The notes under the pieces were generated by a model. It made no database searches. It was not told where the DNA came from and saw only the letters and a program-made list of their open reading frames with translations. DNA of 64,000 nt from Sipunculus nudus. Lineage: Eukaryota; Annelida; Sipuncula; Golfingiida; Sipunculidae. Below are positions 50,765 through 60,875 of this stretch, piece by piece. Every line of letters starts with the position of its first letter. Within the stretch, counting starts at the first letter, position 1. The stretch lies in contig CM049316.1 of assembly GCA_026874595.1 (NCBI GenBank), positions 17,757,839 through 17,821,838 on the forward strand, given 5' to 3'. The translations under genes and the position numbers were made by a program.

Positions 50765-51107
50765 ACCGTTCGAGCAATTGCCATGAATACTATGCAAAAG
50801 ATTGAAACCTCAGGAAGGAGGTGCTACAAATTTAAGACCATTTGCGATCCAATATGGCCACAAAAAAGTATCTGTAATATAAGGAACTGGGCATCAACTG
50901 CAGATCTTTTGAGTCCAATACATTTCTTCTTTAACCTATAGCTACCGGATGTGACGTACATTTCTCATGTTGTTTCGCACCTGCAGTTTTTTCGTCCTAC
51001 GCTGGAACAGGTTGAACATTATATCGAAATAAATTGTCCAGAAATAGAACTTACCTTTATTTGCCATTCTGTTACATTCCGAGGGATACAAAATACTATC
51101 TCACATT
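50765..51107. repeat. Interspersed repeat, copy 1 of 2
   Basis: Similar along its length to 53190-53590. Shared landmarks are AGCAATTGCC, ATGCAAAAGATTGAAACCTC, GATCCAATATGGCCACAAA, GATGTGACGTACATTTCTCA and ATCTCACATTG. It ends where LINE copy B begins, so copy B was probably inserted into, or recombined with, this repeat. Confidence 0.75.
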
Positions 51108-51747
51108 GGGATTGTCTAGCAAGATTAAGAACAGGCTATATCACTCTTATTGCTGTTCCTTTAACGGCTGTCAAACCTGGTTATTAAAGAGTAAGTCAAC
51201 TGATCGATTCAGTACATCATATTATAAGGTTCTGCGTCACCTATGGCACTTACCATATAACTCGCACAAGAATACTATACATAGATTGGCGGGTTCTCCG
51301 GCTCTGATAAATATAATCAGCTCACGCTTTATAAATTTATTTCTGAACATGCAAGATGTTGCAAATGACTTTGTAAATTTTCTGACAAAGAGAGCTCATT
51401 ACACCTTAATTGGTGAACTTACGGCCAACTTACGATATCTGGAAAGTAAGATGCACAACCACGGGATACAATGCGACATTAGAAATATAAAGATTCTTAA
51501 GAGACAGTTGGTGATGGTAACAACATCTATCAATTAAGATTTACTGTCAGAATTGATTGAATGCAAAGATGAAATATGTACCTCACATTTGACCTTCGAT
51601 AAAGATAAAAAGATAATTGACTTATTATCAACCGATTTTGTAATGGTCATGGACCGAACTTTCATTTTTTCTTTCCTCCTTTCAATATATCTTTCATTTA
51701 TTTCATATTTCTATTCATTGCATATAATATACTGTTCTTCCTTGTAC

Positions 51748-51750
<3 letters not shown>
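51108..51750 (+). pseudogene. 5'-truncated LINE, copy B (reverse transcriptase C-terminus)
   Basis: Closely similar to the last ~640 bases of copy A (50000-50620). The plus frame is open to 51537 and encodes SSKIKNRLYHSYCCSFNGCQ, then LWHLPYNSHKNTIHRLAGSP and a helical C-terminal stretch ending KRQLVMVTTSIN. These are the C-terminal blocks of a CR1/L2-like reverse transcriptase. It lacks the catalytic region, so it is inactive, but its frame is better preserved than copy A's and shows where copy A has shifted. It is followed by about 210 bases of 3' untranslated sequence and a (TA)n tail. Confidence 0.82.

Positions 51751-51792
<42 letters not shown>
51751..51792. repeat. (TA)n tail of LINE copy B
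   Basis: TA repeat starting exactly at the LINE 3' terminus (...TTGTACGAA). The pogo-like element that follows is inserted at a TA in this array. Confidence 0.9.
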
Positions 51793-51795
<3 letters not shown>

Positions 51796-52579
51796 TAGAG
51801 CGCCGTTTTTCCGAAAGCGTCGGGGAACAAGCTTTTTGTTCGTAAAAACGAACATTCGGAAATGCGGACAAGGGTCTAGCGGCAAGTTAGTACGACAGTT
51901 ATTGATTTACTTAATGTCATTTTACCGAAGAAACACGGTGTTTCTTTTCGATATTCGTACTTGACGACCTGGACGTATAAAACATATTGGATTATTGCTG
52001 AGCATAATTGGCAAATATTACTCTAACCTGATTTAAGGATACGTGCGTGCTCTTTTTTTCATCAAATTCACTGGAAGATAAGGTCAAATGACATCGCCAA
52101 GGAACACGGTGTTTCTTATCAATATACGTTATTGAAGACCGGGACATTTAAAAGCTGCTCGAGCACAAGCGTTTTATGAATTATTCCTTGCAAATGCTGA
52201 TGCGACTAAACTGCTCAGTTATTTGGTATGCTATGCTTGCTTGAGTACAAACTAGATGTGATTGATAACACACAAGTGTTCTTAGATAAACTGCTCAGTC
52301 GCTTGCTAGGGGTACAGGGGGCCCGAGCTTTGCGGGGCTACCTGTAGTTTTAACACCTTTGCCCCGGCGACAACATCGGCCCAGAATTAACTAATTAGGG
52401 TCACCACTTGGCTTAACACATGACTGCAGGCTTTGTGACTCGTAATTACAATACTCTTTTAGGTTTTTACATACTTTTAATATATTTCGGAAATACGAAT
52501 ACATTTTCGGTTCTCCATTTTAATTTTCGGAAAAACGAATTTTTGGAAATTCGGCATTCGGGAATACGGCGCTCTACTG
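51793..52579. mobile_element. 787 bp pogo/Tigger-like MITE with TA target duplication
   Basis: Left end CAGTAGAGCGCCGTTTTTCC, then GAA. The right end, reverse-complemented, reads CAGTAGAGCGCCGTATTCCC, then GAA. The first 14 bases are perfect, with about 23 of 27 matching overall. TA flanks both sides (51791-51792 and 52580-52581). The CAGT start, TA duplication and TTTCCGAA motif fit pogo/Tigger elements of the Tc1/mariner group. Variants of the TTCGGAAA motif recur just inside both ends. No transposase frame, so non-autonomous. It sits in the (TA)n tail of LINE copy B and is therefore younger than that tail. Confidence 0.88.
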
Positions 52580-52774
52580 TATATGTATATATATAATTAT
52601 AACTAAACTGTTAAGATTTTATATCTCATATATGTGTTGTTTACGTGTTACGTGTTTGGTTGTTTTCATATTTTTATGACTAGCTTTCAGTCTTTTATGT
52701 GTTTAATTTTTATGACATGCATGATTTATTACCACAATTAGTAAGTATATAAACTAGATCAGCCGGAAGTGTGG

Positions 52775-52975
52775 GGTGTAATCTTAATAGTGCGAAGTAA
52801 ACAGGATATCAGATTCCGGCTATACAGTGGGTGGGTGATAAACGTTCGATTTCAGATCAACCGGTGGTGGTAACCTGAAATGCGTCGTTACATTTGGCAA
52901 ACACTCTACAACACTTAAACAAATAAAAGTTTTCAGCAAGAATGAAAAGAGATGTTTATATCTGTTAGTGCAGAT
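52775..52975. repeat. Interspersed repeat, copy B (partner of 46255-46515)
   Basis: Shares the landmarks listed for copy A but carries the 35 bp segment only once, so the doubling in copy A came later or was lost here. Confidence 0.65.
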
Positions 52976-53139
52976 TGCTAGTTATATGACAAGTTAACCT
53001 GAATATTTGTTTAATGTAGCATCTTTGAAAAAAATTACAAGGTACTTATTATATTCTTTTTAATTATGTATTAATGCATTGATGAAGGTTTGAATAATTT
53101 TTATAATTATTAAAAAAGTAATAAATAGTGATAAGATTT

Positions 53140-53600
53140 TCCAACGGTCAAGTCTTATGTCCGTCTGTTGGTCCGTCCGTCGAACTAGTTCGTGCGCATT
53201 ACATCAAGAAAACGATCAAGCAATTGCCGTGAGATGTTTGGTGAATTATTACCCCCGTAAGAGGCAAAATGCAAAAGATTGAAACCTCAGGGAGGATGTG
53301 CTACAAATTTCAGACCCATTGGAGATCCAATATGGCCACAAACTATGGCTGTCATATTAAGAAACTAGGCAATAAATGCGGTCCTTTCGAGGTCCAATAA
53401 TTTTTTTTACCCTATCCACAGGATGTGACGTACATTTCTCATGATGTTTCGTACCTACTGTTTTTGAGTCCTACTCTGGAACAGGATTGACATTATCGAA
53501 AAATAAAAATAGAATTTACCTTTATTTCCCTTTCTTTTACATTCCGGGGGATAAAAAAAACGTTATCTCACATTGAGATTTTCTGGAAAATCAGGGGTAA
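53140..53600. repeat. Interspersed repeat, copy 2 of 2 (partner of 50765-51107)
   Basis: Begins with TCCGTCTGTTGGTCCGTCCG and continues through the landmarks given for copy 1. It has about 30 extra bases after AGCAATTGCCGTGAGATG. The similarity stops just where copy 1 meets the LINE. Confidence 0.7.
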
Positions 53601-55075
53601 CCTGGAAAAGGACAATACTTGGTGAACGTGTGTGTGTGTGTCATAACTGCCTACAAGTTAACATATATAAACAACTCTCCAAAGTTATAACTACTTTGGA
53701 TGTGACATTCTTAAACTAGCAGTGTATATTTTAAGGTGAAGTTGACCTATATTAATGCAGCTATAAATGGAAACGTGAAATTGTAACTCTGACTTTATGC
53801 AGTTCTAAAATTCTGCGTTAATTCTAGTCACAGACTGAATACCACTTTAATTTATGCCCCCGAGTAAATGAATGAAATTTTCAGTCACTAGATTGGTAGG
53901 AGTTTGGGTATGCGTTTACAAACATCCTGATATATTTTCGAAATTATTACATATAAATTGTTATGTATTTATTCATTATTCAGTGAAAATATTTATATAA
54001 CCGTCAGCTGCTTCATAGTTGAGTCGTATAAGCCTTATTTTATGCTCCTTTAGGAAAGTTAATAACAGTTTGTGCAGTTCTACAATGTACTTAAGATATA
54101 CCCTGTGAACCAGAAGCTGGTATAGAAAATAACATAATAAACAACTCCGTCTAGGTGTGATACGCGTTTCTTCTTAAAGTGCCGTTTTCTGATCATATTT
54201 AGCGACTCATGGTTTCCTTATTTCAGAACGGAACTCGTTCTAATTTCATATTATTGCAATCTAAAGACTATTATGCATCCTTAAAGATGCTAGTTATTAA
54301 ACATGCCTACTGAATTTTAGGCCGATCTGCCCAGTCTTTGGGGAATCATTCGATACACAGCGTATTTGTGCGGGAAGAGACAGAGAGAGTTTACAACATA
54401 AAAATATGAATTAGATCTATCCTAATTAGAATAAGTAGTATATATGAACGTTAATAAAGACATTGTGCATTTAACCGATTATGCGTTATTTGTTTATCAA
54501 GATTGGATTTGTTTACATAAAGCTCTGATCACGTGGTTTGTGAAATGCTTACAAAACATGAACACGCACCCCAAAGGATGCTCCATCTCTGAAGTTTACC
54601 GAATGTCAAATGTGTTTGTTATCTTGTTATGTAACTATATTTTGCTAACCTGATAGTATAAAATATGTTGTTTTTTTCTAGCGTTTTACATATACAACAA
54701 CGCTTTTCACTTCCCCTGATTTTACCATTGCCAGTGCTACTGACATTAGGTCGCAAAAGAGAATGGAAGCAATCTTTACAAAATTGATGGAAGAAAAATG
54801 AATTTTATTGCCCCGAGGCTGGTACATTGTCACGATAAAATAAATTTAGTTAATATTACTAAATTGAACCCCCGTTTCTTTATCATATAATTTCCTGAAC
54901 ATATTATCTAAAAGAGAGTAAAGTGTATAGCAGAGAACGACGCGGTTCACGTACACAGACTGTTTAACCCACCTGCTTAAAATAACAGGTATGTTAAATG
55001 TAAATGGAGTATAGCGTTTTTCTTTCAAATGTCGTCGGATCTGGCGATATTTCGTGCCAAAACCGCTTGTTTGTT
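53601..55075. other. No gene seen
   Basis: A+T-rich sequence with short frames, a brief GT run (53627-53641), and nothing recognisable. Confidence 0.5.
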
Positions 55076-55172
55076 TCCGAGCCCGGTAGACGACATGGTG
55101 AAAAATATTAATTCGTGCGCACGAATCACTAGTTCGTGGCCACGAATTACTAATCGGTGCGCACGAATTACT
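55076..55172. repeat. Left arm: inverted repeat plus palindromes every ~21 bp
   Basis: TCCGAGCCCGGTAGACGACA, then TGGTGAAAAATATTAATTCG and its palindrome, match in reverse orientation the right arm at 56969-57022. Three copies of a 14-16 bp palindrome follow: TTCGTGCGCACGAA, TTCGTGGCCACGAA and a variant starting CGGTGCGCAC, centred near 55118, 55139 and 55161. The spacing is 21-22 bases, two helical turns. Translated, the array reads as RITSSW/RITNRCARIT-type peptides, which is only repeat translation. Confidence 0.85.
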
Positions 55173-55429
55173 AGGTGTGAAAAACATATTTCCAATAAAA
55201 TATTTAAATAGTCACGAACATTTTCCCTAAAGAAATCGATTAAAGTAGACTTAAATAAATGAAACTGTTCCATAGTTTGCAGGCTATTGAAAGGAAAGAA
55301 AAGAAAATTGGAAGAAAAGAAAAGCGACAGTCTTTCCGTGTTAACCTCAGTATCTTTAGCAAATGCCAATTTATATTTTTTTTTTCAAAATTTCTAAACG
55401 TTTATTGGCTTTCAAACATGTCATGTTTA

Positions 55430-55831
55430 TGTATTCCTGTCAGGAAAGCGAATCCCAATATCACATGAGAAGTTCTGTTAAGTTCATTTCACCTAGTTTA
55501 TGTGTAATTTGCAATTTAGCATCACCGTCAAATGGCGATTGAGAACTGTAACTGGAGTTACTTTGTGAAGCAAAATAACTGTTAAAAATTTCAGCCTGAT
55601 CGGCTTTGTCTGTAATAATGTTCCCATTAGGCCCGAACGAGGATAAGGTAGGTTGTTGTTTTTTTTTACCAGAGAAAGCCTTAGAAATTTTCCACTTTGC
55701 ACGGCAACTGGATCTGTGAGTTTTATATTTATATTCTTTAAGTATCGCTTAAAGCCCTTTCTATTTACAATATACAGAGTTCCGAATTTTCCAAGGTAGG
55801 AAGTCACGGAACTGTCAGAAGGCACTGGAAT
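55430..55831 (-). pseudogene. LINE ORF2 fragment (linker between endonuclease and reverse transcriptase)
   Basis: On the minus strand, frames read KGFKRYLKNINIKLTDP and, after a frame change, AKWKISKAFSGKKKQQ, FGPNGNIITDKADQAEIFNS and YFASQSN. This matches the segment of CR1/Jockey-type ORF2 before the reverse transcriptase domain (pattern W..........I..L......I....EKA..FN.FF.S.F). No catalytic motif is present. Its upstream side is cut exactly by the hAT-like element at 55832, and its downstream side fades near 55430. With at least one frameshift it is dead. Confidence 0.65.
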
Positions 55832-56597
55832 CAGGGCCTCCGGGGGGGTGGGGGGGGTCAGCCGGTACATCGTACCGTGGCCCCGTGGACCGAAAAGGGG
55901 CCCGGGCTGGCGAAAAAAATTCCAAGAAGGCATAAAAAAGTTGGAAGTATGGAAGACTTATCTAAATTATTCATTTAAGTGACATATTGTTCTTAATCCG
56001 GATTCCGGTATGCAAAGAAAGGGCCCAGTCGACCAGGATTTTCACAGGACCCTATGCAATGAATGAACATTATATTTTTAACGTGTATATATAAAGTGGG
56101 ACCAGTTGTTAAAGGGGACCCTATAGTGAATATAATGTCCAATACTAAAGCTTGTAACTGAAAATAAGGAAGACTCGTTTTTGCAATAACTTATACATGT
56201 TTTGAATCAGGGAGGTCTGTTGGGCCCGGGCCACCAAGGAGTTGTATTGCATGGGCCCGGGGACTATGTATATTTCATTTAGTTGTATGTCACATGGTTT
56301 CAATTAGGAGGATGTGAGGTGGCCTTGGGAGGCCAAAGGATTTATCAATCTAGAAATTACTTTAAATGACAATTTTTTTTTGGTTTGTTTGTATCTTTTT
56401 GTATGACTTTAATCATGCGGCACCGTTCAAATGGGCTCGGGCCGGCCAAAGTTTTCTGGGGAAGTTGGACCTAAATACATAAAATATGGAATATGTTTAA
56501 TTTGTTTTTAAGGGCTATACTGCTTTTAATACAGATTGATCGCTGCGAGGTGGGGGGGGGGGGGGGGGGGGGTTGGAGTCAAAGGGGGCCTGGTGAA

Positions 56598-56644
<47 letters not shown>

Positions 56645-56739
56645 ATAATAGTAATAATAATAATAATTATAGTGCTTGGAGGGGGCAGGGGCCGGCAAAG
56701 TTTTTGTACCGCCTTAAAAGAATCCTCTCGGAGGCCCTG
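55832..56739. mobile_element. 908 bp hAT-like non-autonomous element
   Basis: Left end CAGGGCCTCCG is matched perfectly by the inverted right end CGGAGGCCCTG. A subterminal CCGGTACA / GCGGTACA pair extends the similarity inward. The flanking octamers ACTGGAAT (55824-55831) and GCTGGGAT (56740-56747) agree at six of eight positions, differing by transitions, as for an aged 8 bp hAT target duplication. The interior has repeated GGGCCCGGG words (near 55900, 56223, 56253 and a variant near 56428), a 21-base G-run (56552-56572) and a (TA)n array. No transposase frame is present. It interrupts the LINE fragment on its left. Confidence 0.75.
56602..56641. repeat. (TA)n microsatellite inside the hAT-like element
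   Basis: TA repeat of about 40 bases, followed by an AAT trinucleotide run to about 56670. Confidence 0.93.
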
Positions 56740-56819
56740 GCTGGGATCCATTTTGACAACCGTGTGTGCCCGCTGATACTCCCAGCCTGTGCCTAGACTC
56801 AGTAGATGTATGCTTGCTT

Positions 56820-57022
56820 CTCATTGGCTAGTAATTCGTGCGCACGAATTAATAACTCGTGCGCACGAATTAGTAGCCAATGAGCATTGAGCCAGCAACA
56901 TAAGAGAGCTGTTCTCATTGGTCACTAATTCGTGCGCACGGAATAGTAATTCGTGCGCACGGATTAGTAATTCGTGCGCACGAATTAATAAATATTTTTC
57001 ACCATGTCGTCTCCCGGGCTCC
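56820..57022. repeat. Right arm: palindromes every 21 bp and inverted repeat
   Basis: Five copies of the palindrome core GTGCGCAC are centred near 56841, 56862, 56935, 56956 and 56977, with 21-base steps within each cluster. The first two are enclosed by CTCATTGGCTA (56820-56830) and TAGCCAATGAG (56874-56884), a perfect 65-base hairpin frame. The outer part (56969-57022) is the inverted copy of 55076-55126, including ATATTTTTCACCATGTCGTC and a CCCGGGCTCC segment (left arm: ACCGGGCTCGG). Together with the left arm it looks like a foldback-type element whose middle received the LINE and hAT-like insertions. Confidence 0.85.
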
Positions 57023-57288
57023 GTAGTTTGTAGCTATGCACGAGTGTAAATAAACTTTCACTGGGTAGCATCAATGCAACAAGACATAAACATAGCGCGG
57101 ACGCCATCAGACAATTTTTTTTTATCTGGTGACCGTACGGGTCCACTTTTCAAGCTTTCAGCAGGTTTAATAATGTATTTCTACTTTCATGGTTCCTCTG
57201 CTTATTTGGAAGTTGCGCATTGGACCTCTAGGGACAACCCATTATGCTTAGCGGACAAATGAGGGCTGTGTTTGCTCACACACAGAAT

Positions 57289-57951
57289 GAGGGCTGGGTA
57301 TGGCCGGATCACCTGCACATTTCGTATTGCAATATATTGCGAGATGTGGTAGTGTATTGCGATACATGTTGCGATATATTCATTGTATTTAATTTACAGG
57401 AAGTGAGTGTGTTTTCTGTCTGTATAAACTATTTATCTTATTTTTATCAACTATTCTTTATCATGTTGAGGTAAATAAGAATAGGAGCCGTGTACAATAT
57501 CACATGGCTACCTTTCTTACACAATAGTACTGTTAACTTTACGCATGATCTTATTGCAGTTATCATAAGATGAGAGCAATAAATGATTACTTGTTATGAG
57601 CGTGCTCAGCACTTCTTTCTTTTTGCTGTATGGAAATATTTCTCCAATAAGGGATCGAAGCAAAAGCAGATATATTTCCCGGGACGGACCTTCGATGTTA
57701 TCATTTCCCTACTAAACGTCTAAATACACGGTAGCTGCTTTCACTTTAAGCTTTTTATTAATCCCAATCCATTAAGAAGTCTAAATTTGTAACAGAAACA
57801 CAATTTGTCTTTAAAAATCGTTTTTTGGCACGTTTTTCAAAAGGTCGAGAAATATTGATATTTGAAAACTGTATCACGATACGCAATATGCGAATCACCA
57901 TATCGCGTGCGATTCGTTATACCGGTATATGGATAATAACCCGCAGCCCTA
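57289..57951. mobile_element. 663 bp hAT-like element with perfect 8 bp target duplication
   Basis: CACAGAAT occurs at 57281-57288 and again at 57952-57959. The left end reads GAGGGCTGGGTATGG and the right end, reverse-complemented, TAGGGCTGCGGGTTA. AGGGCTG.G is a familiar start for hAT-type elements, and the 8 bp duplication agrees. Inside the ends, runs of TATTGCGATA-type words appear on the left (57327-57372), and their inverted equivalents on the right (57865-57925). No transposase frame is present, so non-autonomous. Confidence 0.82.
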
Positions 57952-57959
57952 CACAGAAT

Positions 57960-60226
57960 CATATAAACGTATAAAAACAGATGAAATGGAAACAGTAAAT
58001 CCGCGGGCCTGGATGGTTTAACTGTTACCCGCTATAATGAAATAATAACGTGACAAAATACAAATATTTGCAAATGTTTAGATACCTTTAACCGGAGCTT
58101 CCGGGGGTGTCACCCCTAGTCCTCCAATGAGGGATTTATTGACCACTTATTACAAAAAAGACCACGGAGGGAGCCATATGGCGGTTAAATAGCAAAAGCT
58201 TCAATATTGTTTTGAAATCACCGAGGTTTCATGTGTGGGCGATTGCTAAATAAATTGAACTCCTTTACATATTTTTATTAAATTAGTGTGCAGAGTGTAG
58301 TATAATGGGTGAAAACGATATACATCCGTCACCCACACGGTGTCATGAATAACAAATAATATAATATCAAGTCTTATTTGTTATTAACTTCCGTTTAATT
58401 AATATTAATTTGGTATGGTATGTTAGCTCTGGAGCGTCATTTATGCGTTTACATTGATTAAATTTAAACAGTTCTGGTTGTTTTACGTATTGTGTATAAT
58501 GTATTTAAAATATTCCCTCAACTGAACAATTCTATATCAAAAACTTTTCTTTTAATAAAACCCACGCAAAACCTCAGCAAAGTAACATCACGGAATTGCT
58601 GAGAAATTTCTTTCCTTGTCTTAACAATGGATCTCATAACATAAAACTGTTTAATTAATAGAGTTAATTTCAAGCTATCTTTGGCAATCCTGGTAAATCG
58701 CCCTCGAGTTGTTTTCAATCAGTTTAAAGTAACAAGATATCTCAAGTTATAAAAAAATGTTTTTAAAATTATATGATGAATTGTTTCTTTTGTATAGGAC
58801 ACAGATGAATGAACCCCTCTGATATCCTGATATTTGACATCCTTTCGGAACAAGAAATTGCTATATCATTTCTAATATGTCGATCTGAGATGAAGTTCTT
58901 TTAGAGACAGGTAAAACCTTGGGTTTTTAGTATTATATTCATGTTGAGATATTTAACTATCTTTCATAACAACAGCGCCCTGACTAAGACTACATTTTTA
59001 TACATTCGTAACGGCGCTTTTTTGCCTCCAAGGGGCTTGCATATGCATATTCCCGTCAGACCAATCCACTGTCTGTAATGTTTTTTTTTCTAGCATTTTG
59101 AAGGTTTGCTGCAGACTTGTAATATCGGTCTAGTACCTATTTCGTAATCAAATTCTGTAGAATTTGAAACATTTCGGGGTTTTTTTTCAGCCAAACCCTA
59201 GAGAAATTTAACCCTTTTCAAATAGAAAACTGACAAAACCCGGATATCTTATATATCCGTGTCTTCCAATTAACACAAACATTAATAGCAAAACATATTT
59301 GTAAACAACACCTGTTGTGGCATGTATAACTGATGGTTTAACTCCCTGTATTTATTTATATACATATTTCATGAACAAAACATACGTATCACCAGAAAAT
59401 CTGTTTTTTATGATTCGATCTCATTCGGTAGAGACAACATAGAGTTTTAGCTTAATCTGAAATATACATGCTCCTTTCAGACAACAGCTGAAACACCCAG
59501 ACTAAAATGTGCGGTTTTTATTTAAATGCATGCATGAACGCGCATACACGCATGTTTCCGCTAAAAGTTTTTTTATTGAAGTGAATATGTCTGTTCAGCG
59601 AAGCAATTTTGTGATTATTATGTTCTCTCCGGTTCATATTAAATGTTTATTGTAAATTTATAATAAAAAAAAATCGGCCTCCACTGATTTCTGTAGACAG
59701 GTGCCTGAGAACCCAACTTTTTTTTGCCCTATCAGGCACTCTGAATCATCGCAAACATAGGCACCACCTATCTGTGATTGTAGTAACTAAGGAAGACTTC
59801 GTACAGAATAGTGACAAAGGTAGACTAGTATGTGTTTTAAGGTAGGCAACCCTCACTGGAGTTAATTATTATCCTCTAAGTTATAACTGTGCCGCTACCT
59901 GCACTGCTACACTATAATCATATTGAGATCTTGCGTTAATTAATTCAAAATTCTTGACAATATTGTGTCCATGGAACATTGAGATTTTCATTTTTATGAA
60001 CGATTCGCTTCAGGTACAAACTACCGGAAACATGAAACTTTCCTCTTTTTTGTGAAAAAAAAAAATAAATAAATAAAATAAAAAATGCAAATCGCTAAAC
60101 CCGCAGGCAAAGCTATTTGTTTTATTTATTTTTTTATTTAAAGCATTGACCTTTTTTTATTAAAAATTCACGATACAAAAGATGTGTGATTTAAGAAAGA
60201 CAAAATTTATATTATAAATATTATGA
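57960..60226. other. No gene seen
   Basis: A+T-rich with T- and A-runs. The 66-codon minus frame at 58518-58718 is of normal composition but unrecognised. AAACCCGCAGGCAAAGC at about 60098 belongs to a short motif repeated at 61098 and 61220. Confidence 0.5.
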
Positions 60227-60875
60227 ATAAAGGCAAAAGCACACTTGCGTGGGCGGCAGGCGTGCGTCAAGCGTTCATGCGTATACACGCCGCAGGCACG
60301 CGGCATTTTCAAAACACACTGGCGCGGGCGGCACGCGGTAAATTTTTTGGAATAGCTGTGGAATATCTGTGCTTGTTGTGGTATTTTATGTTTGTCTAAG
60401 AAATATTCCCCCGTATAGCGTAAATTTCATAAAATAGTAATGATATCATTCGGTGAACAATAATTATGATTTAATGTATATAAAACAATATGTTTCCATG
60501 TGAATATATATGCTTGTAATTAACATATCAAGGAATTATATACAAACATGCATATGTCTATGTATATTTACTTATACACTTTACTATATATTGAAGTATA
60601 CAAATAAATAAAGCATAAATTAAAGGCATTTTACTATATTTCCAAGAGACACAATATATATTCACAAAAAATCCGCACACGACACGCAAGGCAAGCGGCA
60701 AATATCGCTTTGGGAGCGAACGCAGAAATTCGCCACGTGGCCGCCCGCCTGCAGCACGCCTGCCGCTAACGCCAGTGTGTTTTGTCATAAGTCATATATA
60801 GGGAAGCGATTTAGGCCATCTTGCCGCCCGCGTGACGCACGCTTGCCGCCCACGCCAGTTAGTTTTGGCCTTTAT
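60227..60875. mobile_element. 649 bp element with doubled GC-rich inverted ends
   Basis: The left end starts ATAAAGGCAAAAGCACACTT, then GCGTGGGCGGCAGGCGTGCG. The right end, reverse-complemented, starts ATAAAGGCCAAAACTAACTG, then GCGTGGGCGGCAAGCGTGCG. That is about 48 bases of inverted repeat with few mismatches. A second, related pair lies inside: AAAACACACTGGCGCGGGCG at about 60311, and the inverted AAAACACACTGGCGTTAGCG at about 60765-60784. Each end therefore carries two versions of the same terminal sequence. The 76-codon frame at 60558-60788 reads the inner right end and is not a gene. A target duplication is not evident, so the superfamily is unresolved. Confidence 0.75.

Noticed and set aside
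60558-60788. A 76-codon frame starting MTKHTGVSGRRAAGGR
   Set aside because: It reads straight through the inner inverted end of the 649 bp element.
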